Shown piece after piece: positions 36,262 through 49,500 of a stretch of DNA of 64,000 bases. This stretch comes from Biscogniauxia marginata. Its lineage: Eukaryota > Ascomycota > Sordariomycetes > Xylariales > Xylariaceae. The stretch spans positions 392,197 to 456,196 of the forward strand of contig MU404078.1 in the NCBI GenBank assembly GCA_022695795.1, given 5' to 3'. Under the pieces are notes generated by a model that was not told where the DNA came from, did not search any database, and was given only the letters and a program-made list of their open reading frames with translations. The stretch's first letter is position 1, and every line of letters starts with the position of its first letter. A program made the translations under genes and the position numbers.

Positions 36262-39200
36262 CCCCCCCCCTTAAAAGCGCTTTAACCCGGAATAAAAAGT
36301 TCTTTTTACTCGCTAAATATTTATTTAAAAGTTTTTAACTTTATATAAATGTTTATTTTATAATAATTTATATAATCTTCCTTTTTATTTTAAGTCCCTT
36401 TTTTACCTTTATTTTTTAAAAGGTTTTCCTTTTTATAAAAAAGGAGTTATATATAACATTTAAAAAAATACGTTTAAATAAATTAATAAAAACCTATTTA
36501 TAGTTTTATAAAAAATATAACGTTAATATTTACTTAAAACGACCCCGCATATTATATATCTATAAAAAAACCCGTCTTTTTAAGATAATATAAGCTCGAT
36601 TTCTCGAGCTTTATTATTATATAATTAAAATATAAAACGCCGCGTTAATAAATAAGAACATCGATTATATTATTATAAATAACATCTCTTTAAATAATAA
36701 AGGACTTAACTAATTTTATAAATAAATACTGGGATATTAAATCGCTTTTTTAATAATAAATAAATATATATACCTCGCAAGTTTTATAAATTAGGCCTTA
36801 CTATATATTTACATCTTTAACTAAGATCTTAAAAACTATTTTAAAATAAACGTGAAATAATTAAAAAGAAACTATATATTCGTAAAGATTAAATCTCCAC
36901 TTTTTATCGAACGAGAAAAACCCCACACTTTAAATAGTTAAATAAAAGCTTTTAACTAATTTATTAAAAAGGTAAAAACTAATAATAACTTCGAAATATA
37001 AAAAATTAAAGTTTTTATTATATAAAATAAATTAAAAATTTAAAAACCTAAAAAATTAATTATTATTTTTATTAAAAAATATTATAAAAAAGCGGTTATT
37101 CTTTAATCTTAGTTTTATTTATAAATATAATATTCTTTTAAACTTAATAAATAGAAATAAATAAATCTTAAACCTTTAAAGCGAAAAGAGTAACATTAAA
37201 GTTATTATTAATTAAACTACTGACAATCTTCGAAATCCCAAATAAAAGCCGCATTTTAAACTAAAAAGTAAAGATAATTATGCACTTACGCTTAGGCCTC
37301 TTATCCTCACTATTCGAAATCTCTTTATTCGCCTTTCGCTTCGAGGGTCTAAGCTCCTTATTCATATTCATCCTCTTTATTTTAGTTGTAACACTATTTA
37401 CCCCTTTATAAATAAACTTTTTAATAAAAAAAATATAAATTAACATTATAATATAAAGATTATACTTTATAATACTTTCTTTTTTAATTTAATAAAGCTT
37501 ATTCGTTTTATTATTATAAGTTTTTATAACTTAATTAATAAATAACTAAATAAAAAAAATAAAAACTATAATTAAAACTTAACACGGAAATAACAATATT
37601 AATTCAAAATAATATTAAGTTATTACTTTTTATTTATAAAACGAAAATAAAAAAGCTAAATATTATTTTTTAAAAAAAGAAAAAACCTTATTATAACTAT
37701 AAACGAATTAATCTTAAACGATATATCTTTAATTTAATTAAACCTCGCACCTAAAAACCTAATACTAGTTACCTTTATAATATGCTGATTACCAACCTTA
37801 AACACGTTAAAAACAAGATAAATCCGCGACGTAATACTTTATTAAGCCAAAACATATATATTATAAAACCTCGATATATAAAGTTTTATTAAAACATTTA
37901 AACCTCGAAAAAAAACCTCGTTATTATTATAATAAATACTCGTAAAAAATTAATTTTAAGTAATAAAAATTTTATATTGTTATTCTTAATATATATATTA
38001 TAACTAATAAAAGCACTATTAATATCCTTAATTATTTTTACTTTATTATTTTTTCGATGTTAAGTTAATAATTATATATATTAAGCGAAGTTTTACTTAG
38101 CGTTATTAAGTCGAAAATAACGTTGTTAGTTTTAACTAAATTTATAAGGCATTATTACCTTTAAACTTTAACCGTGTTAATAATAATAAAAATAATTAAA
38201 AATTAAAATACGAAACGAAAACGCCTTAGCCTAGTAAAGCGAGCCGGGGTTACTAGTCGCGGTAATAAATAAATATAACGTTATTAAGAAAAATAACGAC
38301 GACGCATTTAAGTAAATTACTAAAAATATAGACTTTTTATTAAAAGATTAATAAACCTTAAAAAGTTACTACTTAAAAACCGTAAATTAAAATCGATATT
38401 AACTTAATTCACGTTAATAAAATAATACGAACAGTTTTTTAAAAAGGTAATTAAAGGATAATTCTAATATAATATATTATTCTTACTTTTAACAAGACGC
38501 GTAATTTTAAACTTAATAACGCTAATAATATCAGCGCCGATAATTTATATATTAAATTAAGCCGTACAACGCTTAAAGCCGTAAATAACGACGATACTTA
38601 AAACGTTAATATCTTAGTTAAAAGCCTTTATACATATTTAATCAAATTAAATAAAGGTTATAATATAAATAAGACACGGGGGGTTTATAATAATGCGATA
38701 AACGCGAAAAAAACTTAACACCACTAATAATAATTATTAAAACCTGTTATTTTAACAAAAAAGAGAAACGAAAATAATATAAGTAATATAAAAAACGAAA
38801 AACGCGATATTAAAGTAAATATAAAATAAAATATATTATTTATTAATATAAATAAAAACGAGAATAATAATAATTAAATTATTAAAAAAAAGGTAATTAC
38901 TAAATATATATACATATAAGACTAATAAGCTCGAGAATTAATAATATTTAAAGATATAATAAATATTAATACGAAAACGATTAATTATTAATTATATACG
39001 AAAAAACCGGATATATAAAACTAAATAAATAACAGGAATTTATATAAACTCACCATATAAATAATATATATAAAGGATAACTAATAAGTAAATAAGGCTA
39101 AACGAAAAAAACAAAAACAAATTATTATATTTAAAAGTAAATAAACTATATAAAAAAAGCGTAATATATCGCTATAAAACTAAATAGCCCCGATAAAACA

Positions 39201-39667
39201 TAAACCGCGTAAGCCACGTCCGTGCCGTAAATAAGACTATAATCCGTCACCGCGTAACTAATAAAAAACAATACCGCATCCGCGCAAGCGGCCCGAAACG
39301 GCCCTAACCGCCCCGAAACGGCCCCAACCGCCACGCACAGACGTGCACCCCAAAAAAGGTAGGGGGGACTCCAAAATAAGCGGGGCGGCCCCTAATACTA
39401 AGCGATTAATTAGTAAGATCACTTAGATTTTGGTATAAAAAAGCCAAATACTAACATCATGGCTGTAACATTAATTAATGTTAATAAATATATATATTAA
39501 TAAAATAAATAACTAAACAAAGTAAAGTAAATAATAAAAAACGAAGTATATTTAGTTATTTAAAAAGGTAATTATTTATTTAAAATAATGTGAAATAAAT
39601 GGTCTTTTATATATATATTAAGGTTATAATCCTTGTAAATTAGTTATATAACCATTATTTATATTTA

Positions 39668-39698
<31 letters not shown>

Positions 39699-39845
39699 TA
39701 ATTAATATTATATATTACCGGTAATTATTAATAAACTTAAGATAGTAATAATATAAATAAATAAATTTACAATTCATATTATTTTAATAATTATGTGTAT
39801 TTAAATATAACCTCTTTTTATTTTTAAATTTTATTTTTAATTAGG
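36262..39845. other. Unidentified decayed DNA, right part of the isochore
   Basis: No complete element recognised. On the plus strand, a frame around 36567-37060 gives a protein-like translation interrupted almost only by TAA, and a second around 38505-38735 does the same (SRTTLKAVNNDDT). These may be RIP-mutated transposon genes, but in DNA this AT-rich TAA is the expected stop anyway, so the evidence is weak. A GC-rich island lies at about 39280-39400, and a (TA)n run at about 39669-39692. Confidence 0.4.
39280..39400. repeat. GC-rich island with a 20 bp tandem duplication and small hairpins
   Basis: CCCGAAACGGCCC(T/C)AACCGC occurs twice in tandem (about 39292-39331), followed by potential hairpins GCAC-AGAC-GTGC and GGGG-CGG-CCCC. 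The 62-codon minus-strand frame covering it has no domain. Confidence 0.5.
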
Positions 39846-41363
39846 TAGCTTCGTAAGAAGAGTGATTAAGCACTTGCACCTAATAAATGATTACTAATTA
39901 TCTAATAAGGGGAAATCTCTTATCCTCCCGTGTAAACTATTGCGAGATACATGAGATGTCATGATTATTACTACTCGTGCAATATATGTTTATGTGATGT
40001 CAGTGGCTTGGGGGGGGGAAGGGGTGGTGCTGCCTCGAGAAACAAGCCGTTTCTTCTAGCTTTAGTTTTATGACAAGAATGAGCTGCTGTTTGAAAGGAG
40101 GGAGCCACGGAAGTTGTGTTCTCCCCTCATCTCGTCGATGTCTTGATGCAGACGTTGCCTATTGAATTATATTTATAGAAGATATCCTGCCACGTTGTAA
40201 CCCGATATGCAACTAGGCTGTCCTGCCTTTTTCCTCCATGCGCCGCGGACTGGTGAGTCGTACAGAGAAGTTTTGGTCTCGTATGACGTCCGCATTATAT
40301 GTATATATATATATATAGCAGTAGGCATCACTGGTAGGTATATACGTATTGACTACCTAGGCTAGAGCAAGTTGGCGTAACTGTGCAACTTGTTCCTCAG
40401 TAATCCCGTACCTAGGAAATCCTAGTCACCGATGCAGGGTCAGGTATTCGATAAACGAGCCGGATGGGAATAGCACGATCGTAGAGATTTACGGTATATG
40501 ATACCGGAAGAGCTCTCCGGCTTCTGTCGTGTACCTACCGGGGATGCCATGTAACGTGCCTTGTTAGCCCTATATGCTAGGCATGTCTTCGCCTCCATCC
40601 TAGGCTGTTTCCTAGTAGTTACATCTATGGTAGGATAGATAAGCCCGTCGTGTTGCATGGTAAAGGTGGGCAATTCGTCACTAGCTACTCATATGCGTAA
40701 TTTCTAAGGCGAGGCTAGAAAAGCTAGTACAAGCCTCTGTAGCATTATGAACAGGTTAGGCTTTCTATCCTCGACGTGAGTGTAGCAAGGGGGCATGGGG
40801 ATATAAGCAATGTGTATTATCACGAGACTATTTGTCAATGAAAGTTTGGTGTGAGGCGTGTATGGGGGAGTCTCTAGATGGGAGACCAATTTTTACGAGA
40901 CCTGAAACGGTTGCATTCGAATCTCACCAGTCTGTTTACGCTCTTTATACTGATGGAAACGCTCATGTACCAATTCTTTTTTGGTGGAACAACCCTGAAG
41001 CTCCTCTCTTACGATTTGGGTAATAGGGGCTAATTGCTACCGTGACAGCAACATTGACAAGCAATTGGCGCTGGGTCACCTATTAGTGCCCGTTGGTGGA
41101 TGGCTGCCATGAGTGCCACTAGGGAGTGACTCTAGATCTGGCCTGATAAAGGGGTCCTGATATGATGACGTTGAATAGTTTCATAGGCATAAAGGAAGGT
41201 AAATGTAACGGTAGGAAAATGCAAGTCATACCAGTTAAAATATCACAGCTACGTACTAAATATGGCACCTCAACTTAGAATATCAACTCTCTAGAAAAGC
41301 GGATGGTCAAGCCTAGTCAGCTATGAAAGGCGTGCTGGATATTAAAATTCGCCTTCCCTTATC

Positions 41364-41418
41364 CCCCCCCCCCCACACACACACACATATATATATATAT
41401 ATTTATGTGTGTGTGTGT
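41364..41418. repeat. Compound self-complementary microsatellite
   Basis: A C run is followed by (CA)n, then (TA)n, then (TG)n. The CA and TG blocks are complementary across the TA centre, so the tract can extrude as a hairpin. Confidence 0.85.
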
Positions 41419-44400
41419 CCATATGTGCTTATATGCTCCAGATTGATATCCTGTATCTTGACCCAATAGGAGAACAGCAATAGTTAGGACTTCAACTATA
41501 TCTTCATATAGATATGTAGAGTAACCCTGGGACGACGTATATAATGATGCCTCTAGAGACGTATCCTAACCATTAGTTGTGGAGCATAATGGTAGTGTTT
41601 CGAAGAATCATGTAGGCTGTTGGCCCTCAAGATTCGTTGTCCTTCATGAGAGTAACCCTCTCCTTTCGTCCCAGCAACAACTAAAGAGCTAGTTCTCTGT
41701 AATTAGATACTGGTGTTCGCTTGCGTGCCAAGGCAGAATATGATGTTCATATAGATGTGTATCTGTGAGTCTTGTTATGAAACACAGAGAAGGGGTGGTG
41801 AGTTAGCCTTGGGGGCTGTCACGCTCACGCTTGTTATCTCTATTACAGACTTGTGTCACATGGCAGGTGTACGTCGCTTGTTTCTAATAGGCGCGGGGGC
41901 TACTAACTACGTGACGACCTGGGGGCTTACTTCCGCGGGGGGAGGGGAGTATGACTAGCCAGAATCAGGGGGTGAATAGGCCTATTGATCCTTGGTGTCC
42001 CGTCGCCACGCCCCCTTTGCGGGTGAACCCCTAGACTAACTGCCAAGTGCCGGCCGCAGACGCTGGAGTTATCCTTACTAGCTACTGCATGTAATAGTGT
42101 TTAGTGTATCCTTTCTATGGATCTCTTTTAATATCTGAACTATGTATAATACTTTATCCAAGGTCTATATTGGTTATATGGCCGCTCATGTAGTCTATGA
42201 ATAGGAGAAAAAGGAGAAAATAGCTTACTGTCCATAGAAGGCATAGGATAGAACTAGACACTTAAGGTTTTAGGTGTTGATAATTGCAGTATATGGTTGT
42301 TACAGACACTACTTTTCAAGTGACACGGTACTCGGTTGCATTGTGGAACTTGTCAATACCGTAATATCACTTAGAGATACCATGGGAAAATTTAGAAAAC
42401 ATGAATACAACTCTATGCGGGACTTCGCTAAGAGCTGATGTTTCCTTGCGCCCCCTCCTCCCCCCTTAAGCCCTGCAGCCGAGCAACTCTGTTCAGTGAT
42501 GTTCCTAGATTAGCCATACAACAGCACTCTCATCGTATGATTTCGTGTAGAGTATGTTGCCAGATACCCTCATAGTCAACCAATTACTCGTCCACCGGCT
42601 ACGCCCACGCGGACAAGCACAGGACTATAATAGATATCAACCTGCTTGTAGATTGCGGACTAGGTCTGCACTAACCCCGGAAACCTGATTTTAGTCATTG
42701 GGGTCCTGACGCCTGGAACGGTCTTTCGAGCTGTGCCTTGCTTCAAGTTTCTTGACACGGGTATTGCCTTGCAGGACTTACCCTGGAGGGAGTGGAGTGG
42801 GCAGACGTTCTCGTGTGTATATTGATCCTTCTCCCTCCCGAGTGGCCGAGGGCTCGAATGGCTGATAGACATCGTGATCTAGCATTGCCACGAGTCAAAG
42901 AAAGTAACAACAAGACCAAAAAAGATCTCTAAGAGCTTGAAATGGCTTTAAGATAGGCGAGGTGCAACGCGACTGAGATAAGACTCTTAGCTGCACAAGC
43001 GCTCTCTGCGGTTGAAGAGGTTCGCCTATAGAACACAGCCGCATTCATAGAGGTTGGTATCGCGAAGAAACCTGTGCAGAGGATGGTCGGTCCGAAAGGA
43101 AACCCGATAAAAAAAGGCATATATGCAAGTTATATGCCGTGTCTCTCTATTCAAAGAGCAAGGCGGAGTTCACATCGATGTGGTTCGGACGAAGTGGGAC
43201 GGGTTAAAGGTACAGACAAAATTAGCCAACATAAGAGTGACGTTCACGTACCACGATCTCCGCAGCCTGGTAGCCTTAGATAGCATGCAGGATGGGAACG
43301 GAAACGATTCGGCTCGAGACTTTCACATCGAGCCTTGAATCTTGGGAGATGAACTATGGGGACAGGGGGCGCAATGAGATCGATCTATGGTTCGTCATGA
43401 TTCGCGGTTAAATCAAGGAGCCGCCTGGTAGACGATAAATAGATAGCCATGCGGTTGTGTGGGAGTCCGCGTCTAAGCTGCACGGGTTATAGAGGGATAA
43501 AGTAACATTATTGTTACACACACAAGTTTCATGCAGGAAGGTAAGCCACTCCTCGTCGTTAATATTCCCATCCGTGTGACTGTTCTCCTAGGTGTGACCA
43601 AAAACGCATGCCTAGCAGATCTAAAGAAGAGAGGCTGGCACATAGAAGGCATAGCGTGATGTGATCTAAGAGCGCGGGTCTGCGGGTAAGTTGCGGGAGA
43701 AGAATTGCAAGACTATAAATAAAAATTAAGCGCTGACTATAGGAGCTGCTGCGGTCAGCAATATGGCTAGTTGCGGAACTTGATATCTAATCATAGTCGG
43801 AAGTCTCCAGCCAACTTACTCAGAAACATTGACGCTATAATTACATCTAGAGAGTGTTCGCTAGATTAGTATCAAGAAGCCAACGTGACGACTTGACATG
43901 ACGAATATCTCATCGAGTTGATGACTGACATGGAAACCCTGCTGGTACGAGGAATCCTCGGAATTTAGGGGGCTATCGCGATTAGATCCGAGTGGGAGAT
44001 TCCACGATCAACAGAAGACAACTAACTGGTCGGAAATTCAAAGGATCGGATTCCTGATGCATTATACACAGTAATCTAGCTAACAGCTCAGGGGAAAAAA
44101 GAACATGAGTTTCCTTCAAAAGATTCCATGCATGTCACCCACGATTATCCTGCCGGCAAATGCCCCCTTTTTTAGCCCCCAAAGCATGGCCTTTAGTCGT
44201 CTTCCCCATTCTTATCCCCCCCCGGATAGACTACCGAGGGCGTTAGAACGGCCGCCACATATTGTTTTTAACCCCAAATAAACGCGATGGAAATATATTG
44301 AAACGAAATGCTAACTGGCCGATCTTCCTTAGATCCCATGCTTCGATGCCAGCAGAAGTTTGTCAATTGAATCGAGATCGGCCATCCTGATGGTCCCAGG

Positions 44401-44995
44401 TTATGTCTCACTCACCCACAGGCGTTACCATGACGTCCGTTTGGTATATAAATAGGATCAGTCCTGGGAAAGAGGTTGTTGCTTGACGTCTTCTGTCCAA
44501 TGAACGGCTCATCAAAGGGCATCTAAGCCACTCCTTCGCGATATCTCAACCCCGGTACAACATGCCAAGACAGCCTACTCCATCATGGGGCGTGCAGGAG
44601 CTGAGTAACCAATAATGACCAGACCAGTGCGCAAGGCCCGTATTCCAGCCTGAAGGATTCACCCACCCAGCCCACAATGTGCCCCTTGTCTTACAGCGGG
44701 CCGTGGGCTGTTTGCTCTGAAACATGGAGAAGCAGTTGGTCACGTCTATCTCGCCAGTGAACCGGCGAAGAGCAAAGGCGGGACGAAGCGTCCCTGAGTT
44801 GCGGGCTCGCTAAGCTATGTATTCCTTTCCGATCCAACCAACGGAGCTGGGAAATTCTACCCCTCTGTTGTAGTGAGGCTAGTAACACTATTCCATGGTG
44901 ATTGCTACGGGGATGTTGAGAAGGGAAACCAAAAAATTTTGTTACTCGGATTCTCCCTAGCCGTCATGAAACCCCCTTTCTGAGAACTACAATAT

Positions 44996-45259
44996 TCAAG
45001 CTTTTGCTTTCAATCGCTCCAGTCCCTCATGCCTCCGCCTGAATGCATTGTCAGAAAACGCTTCTACCCCGATTCCGTACCCGGGCGCTTCCGTGCAGGC
45101 TTCCATTGCTTCTATGCTCATAATCCTCCCAGTCAGATTACGTATAGTGCTGATATTTTCGTCAACGGAACTGCACAACGCCGAGAGCCGGATCGCCCGG
45201 CGAGATGCTCTTATGTCTTGGTCTTCCGGATCCAGCAACGGGTGCCCATAAACCGGCAA
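44996..45259 (-). pseudogene. Possible hypothetical-protein 3' exon or eroded gene
   Basis: A minus-strand frame of about 87 codons ends with a protein-like, helix-rich translation: ASRRAIRLSALCSSVDENIS, then the Glu/Met-rich middle, then AFRRRHEGLERLKAKA. The composition is more natural than that of the other frames in this 6.7 kb region. There is no ATG: the frame opens at TTG (45259) and continues back to about 45300 before a stop. Either an upstream exon exists that I cannot see or the 5' part has been lost. I do not recognise the family. Confidence 0.25.
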
Positions 45260-46597
45260 CCTGTCGAGGCTGTTGTGTGAGACGATCCTGCAAACCTGCC
45301 GGTGAACTCAGCTGGCGGTACTGCCCTGTACATGAGCCCTGTACATGAGCCCTCCTTAATGGCTACACTGCACAAGGGGCTTTAGGTGCATTGCATTTGA
45401 CGCTAGCTGCGCCTCAGCTGTCTGTCAAATTAACAATTCGCTTGCCTGCCGCTGCTGTTGTTACCACCAGTGGATCTAATCAGCCCGGTCGACCCTATTG
45501 TCTACCTACGTTTCTGTCTCGTTTCTTTCGCTCCCTTTACGTCCTCTAGTGAGGACCTGGTAGGGAGGGCGGGGGGCCACACAGATCGCAATGGGCATTA
45601 GATGCCGCTATGCGGCGGCCAATTTTCTCCCTCAAAGCGGACCGTGTAAAGTGTCTGCAGCTTGCTCATCGCAATAATCATTTCCTCAAAATAAACCATA
45701 TTGCCGTCTTTTCCTGAACTACCACCCTTCTGCAGTGGCTGCGTGGTAGTCCACATGGTCCCCGGTGTGTATAGGGTTGCCTGCTTCTTTCTAATTATGG
45801 TATTCCTGGCACGACCCAGTCTACCGGGTGCGGGACGATTCACCTTAGTGTGTGTGTGAAGTTACCCAAGAGCCGTTCTAGGAAACGAGTGTGGAGGTCC
45901 CTGACCAACCCACCAACGATGGCATCGACATGTACAACGAAAGGGTTGCTTCCCCTTGTCTCTCCACGAGGACGTGATAAGTATCGACCGGTAGAGATAC
46001 AGGCTCCTCCATGGAAATCATACGATGCAATGGTGTATCTGTACTGCTGCAAATAGCACCTGTGAAATGAAGCACCGTTAGTAGGAGTGCCTTGCATTTT
46101 TTCTTTTATTTTCGCGCGACCTCATCCTTACCCTTGTCATCTCAGCCCAGCTGACAGGGGGTGCCTCATGGTCTCTGTATGCACACGGTAGTGGACGATG
46201 GCCTTGCCTGCCCCAGCCTGCTCACCATAGACCTCTCTTGACTTCAAACTTTCCTCTCTCTCTCTCTCACCTCTATGTGCCAGCTGTTCTTCAAGGTGCT
46301 GACCGCGTCTTCTCGGCCCCGATTCTCAATATAGCAATGCTGCTTAGCCTGCTGCTTCTTGCTTCTCTGTTGGTATTTTTCGTTCCATCGTAGACGGAGA
46401 CACTACACGCCAAACGTCTCACCCGAACCAACTATACTTACTGGTCTGTTAGAAGGCTGAGATTTCTGTAGCCTTCTTTTACAGAACCACCCCCCTTGTT
46501 CTGTCTAGTCTTACCCTATGCCCATACCTCTGTCCTTTATTTATCGACGAAAGGTCATTTCAGCAGGGCTGTGGTTCTTAATTTGTCCTCTGCTGCC

Positions 46598-49500
46598 ATG
46601 GCCAGTCTTAAATTTATAATGGACGTGGACGATGAGGAACGTGACCCAGGAGTAATAAAAACCTCTAAAGAACCTAACCCACCCGTCCCATCTAGTATTA
46701 AGGATCCTTCCCGCCAGCCAACATCGAGCCATGAGAATCCTCAACACCTTGACGATAGACTAACACCGGCCCATACTAAACGGCGCGGCCCCTCAGGACG
46801 CTCAACTAAACCTACAACTACCGCGTCGTCTTCGTCCACAGCAACATCCTCAGCCCGCCCCCCGCCTGCTCGGCGGCGAAGCACTGATAGTATCGAGTCA
46901 ACGATGGAGCCAACTGGGTATGGAGGCCCCGGCCAGAGTTCATCCTCTACTAGTATGACACCTTCTGGTCGAACTAATGCGCCCTCAAGGCCGGTTCCTA
47001 ACGTCCCTGGAGACGGCAACTTTCCTATCAAATTGACCCCGATCACTGGCCGCGTGAGCAGGGCAAAGAAAGGCGTACCAGTCCATACTTGTGAGACATG
47101 TAGGCCGCCAAAGGTAAGCCTTGAGATCCGGTCCTCAATTTTATGAAGAGTTTGGTACTAACAGCTTTAGACATTCACGAGAGCCGAACATCTCAGGTAA
47201 GGGGCTCAGTTAGGAAATTGTTTACGATGGCATAGCACCTAACATCAGCTCCGTAGGCGCCACCAACTAAGCCACAAAACTCCCGGGTTCCGATGCGATT
47301 TTCCTGACTGTGACAAGGCCTTTCACAGAGCAGATCTTCTGGCGCGCCACGCCCAACGACAGTAAGTCTACCGATAGAACCTAGCAAGGAAGAAACTAAC
47401 CAGTCTGTAGTGAACAATATGATAAATCATCGAAGGGGACTGGCGGAAGCACTAGCAGCCAACCCCCTGAGGTATCGCTCGGGGAAGGACCCTTCATGCC
47501 GCACCCTTCGATGGGTGGAAGCTCGACAATGGGCGCCCAGTCCGATATGTCGGGTTCAGCCTACCCGGGGAATACGCCCTCTTACCAACCGATGAGTAGT
47601 AACCCGGGTAGCAGTGGTGGACAGACCCCAATGGCCCCCCATCATCACCCTGGCAGACGCGGCAGCTATTCGCCTTCACCTGCCGGTATAGAATATGTGC
47701 TGTCTTCTCAGCAGCATTTCAACCAGCCAGGCATTGGAGGTTCGCCTATAACAGGTACCCCTTACGGGGGGCTTGAATACCAACAACAACCACGCACGTC
47801 ATCTCCATTTCCTGTCTACATTGGCCCCCAGGGCCTGTCGCACCACTTACCTAGTTTGACAATACCTGACAACAATGTTCCAGGTCTACTCCCCCCTACC
47901 GACACATCCCCTTGGCCATCGTCGGCCTCTGACAGCAATTTTTCCACGCCTTCCGATGGCCACAGAAGGTTGCCGGCAAACGACTGGTCTATATACCAGT
48001 CTGGTGCTCCCCAAAGCATCCACAGTCCTGAGCTAGACACTATGACGAGTGCGGCACCGTTCTTCGTCAACAACTTTTCTCCGTCGCACCAGTATTCGCC
48101 TTACGAGCCAATGCTGGACCTGCCCACGTCGTTCCCAGACGAGCGCACTCTCCTCGATCCCACACACCCTCATCCCTATTCTTCAGTTCGTAGTCCGACC
48201 CCACCGCCAGTATCGCTGTCCGCTCAATCGGCTGAAAATCTAGTCACCCTCGCAGCCCCATCGATTCCGGACGGGCCGTCGATACTAGGTCGCCAGAAGG
48301 AGTCGGCAGCCACCCTAGGGCCATACTCGGGTGCTGCCTTTCTAACGGCGATCACGCTATCGCGGCCCATCCTGAATGCCATCCCCGAATATCTCGACGC
48401 CTACTGGAAGCGCTTCGACACCCTCTTTCCCCTGGTCCACCACCGGAGCTTCGAACCCATCGCCGTCGAGGTACTGCGTTGCGCCATGGCCGCCGTGGGC
48501 ACGCAGTTTCTCCAAGGCAAGGAGGATCGTATCAGAGGCAACACCTTGCATGAGTTTGCCTGGCAAGAAGCTAGACGTGTAAGTAGGAAATATGGATTCT
48601 CCCGCCCGCCTCAACCCCCCCCCCCTTTTTTTTTTCTCCTTGTTTTGGTTTTGCGTCCATGTCGAAGGCCTTAGAAAAAAATAAAATAAAGGAAATAGAG
48701 AACTAATTAGAAAGACATAGTTCCCCCAATGGAACGTCCAAGTCATGCAAGCGATCCTCCTTTGCGAGTTCTACGCTCGGTTCCGTGGACGGAAAGCGGT
48801 GTACCGCCCGTCGCAGTCCTTCCAGTCGTTGTACTCAAGGGTGAGTGCCCAATCTTCTCCTTCTCCCCATTCTTCTCTTTTTGTTGATTCCCTCACATGC
48901 TCTATCTTTCAGGATCATCTTTTTAGTCTTGTACTGTCTTCTCCTAGCGACCGTTGGCACCTGTACTCAACGTCTTTTTCCTCGCAGGTGGCCAACTCCC
49001 AGAGCCCGGATAACTACGCCTCCTCGGCGGCTACTCGCGAGGAGCGATGGCACGAATGGATCGGGGCCGAGACTCGCCGCAGACTCCTGGCCGCCTGTTT
49101 TGTTTTGGATGCTCACACATCCATGTACCATGAACAACCTTTTATACACACATTTTCCGTACCTACACCCCCTATTCCCTTAACCCGACGAAGCGATGAT
49201 CTTTGGAACGCCCAGACTCTCGAAGCATGGGAGTCTCTCATAACCTCGACATCTACTACCAATTTAGAACCCGCCACCTTGTCCGAGGAAATCAATCTTA
49301 CCCCCGAACGTATCGCCACAGCACCGCCCCTGGACCGCGCCATATTCCTGGCCTCGGAAACCCTCCGCCTTCCCCGGCGGCCGAACGCATCAACACTAGA
49401 CCTCACGGCAGAGTTAAATCTGGCATCTATCGAGCGCATCAGCCGGCTCTTCCCCGGATCCGCGGTGGCCAACACCTATCTCGCACTGCACTACACACCT

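Larger units (their letters stand above)
23330..39845. other. AT-rich, RIP-mutated isochore with transposon remains
   Basis: About 16.5 kb of strongly AT-rich DNA, dominated by TA, TAA and TTA words and almost free of long open frames. The recognisable transposons inside carry C-to-T and G-to-A changes on both strands with Gln codons turned to TAA/TAG. This is the hallmark of RIP in Pezizomycotina. The boundaries are where composition changes and are accurate to about 50 bp. Confidence 0.9.
39846..46597. other. 6.7 kb of normal composition without a convincing gene
   Basis: Base composition returns to normal at about 39850-39900 but I could recognise no gene. It holds a compound microsatellite at 41364-41418, a 13 bp tandem duplication (CCCTGTACATGAG) near 45325-45350, a promoter-like cluster at 44430-44490, the eroded coding candidate at 44996-45259, and a CT-rich tract at about 46255-46270 in the promoter of the next gene. 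The many short frames are unsupported. Confidence 0.5.

Noticed and set aside
39380..39397. Possible Helitron 3' end (GC hairpin followed by CTAA, then T)
   Set aside because: The hairpin overlaps the CTAA and no TC 5' end or Rep/helicase remnant was found.
23330..39845. AT-rich block as a mitochondrial insertion or a centromere
   Set aside because: It contains nuclear transposons with RIP-type mutations and no mitochondrial gene; a centromere cannot be shown from sequence alone.
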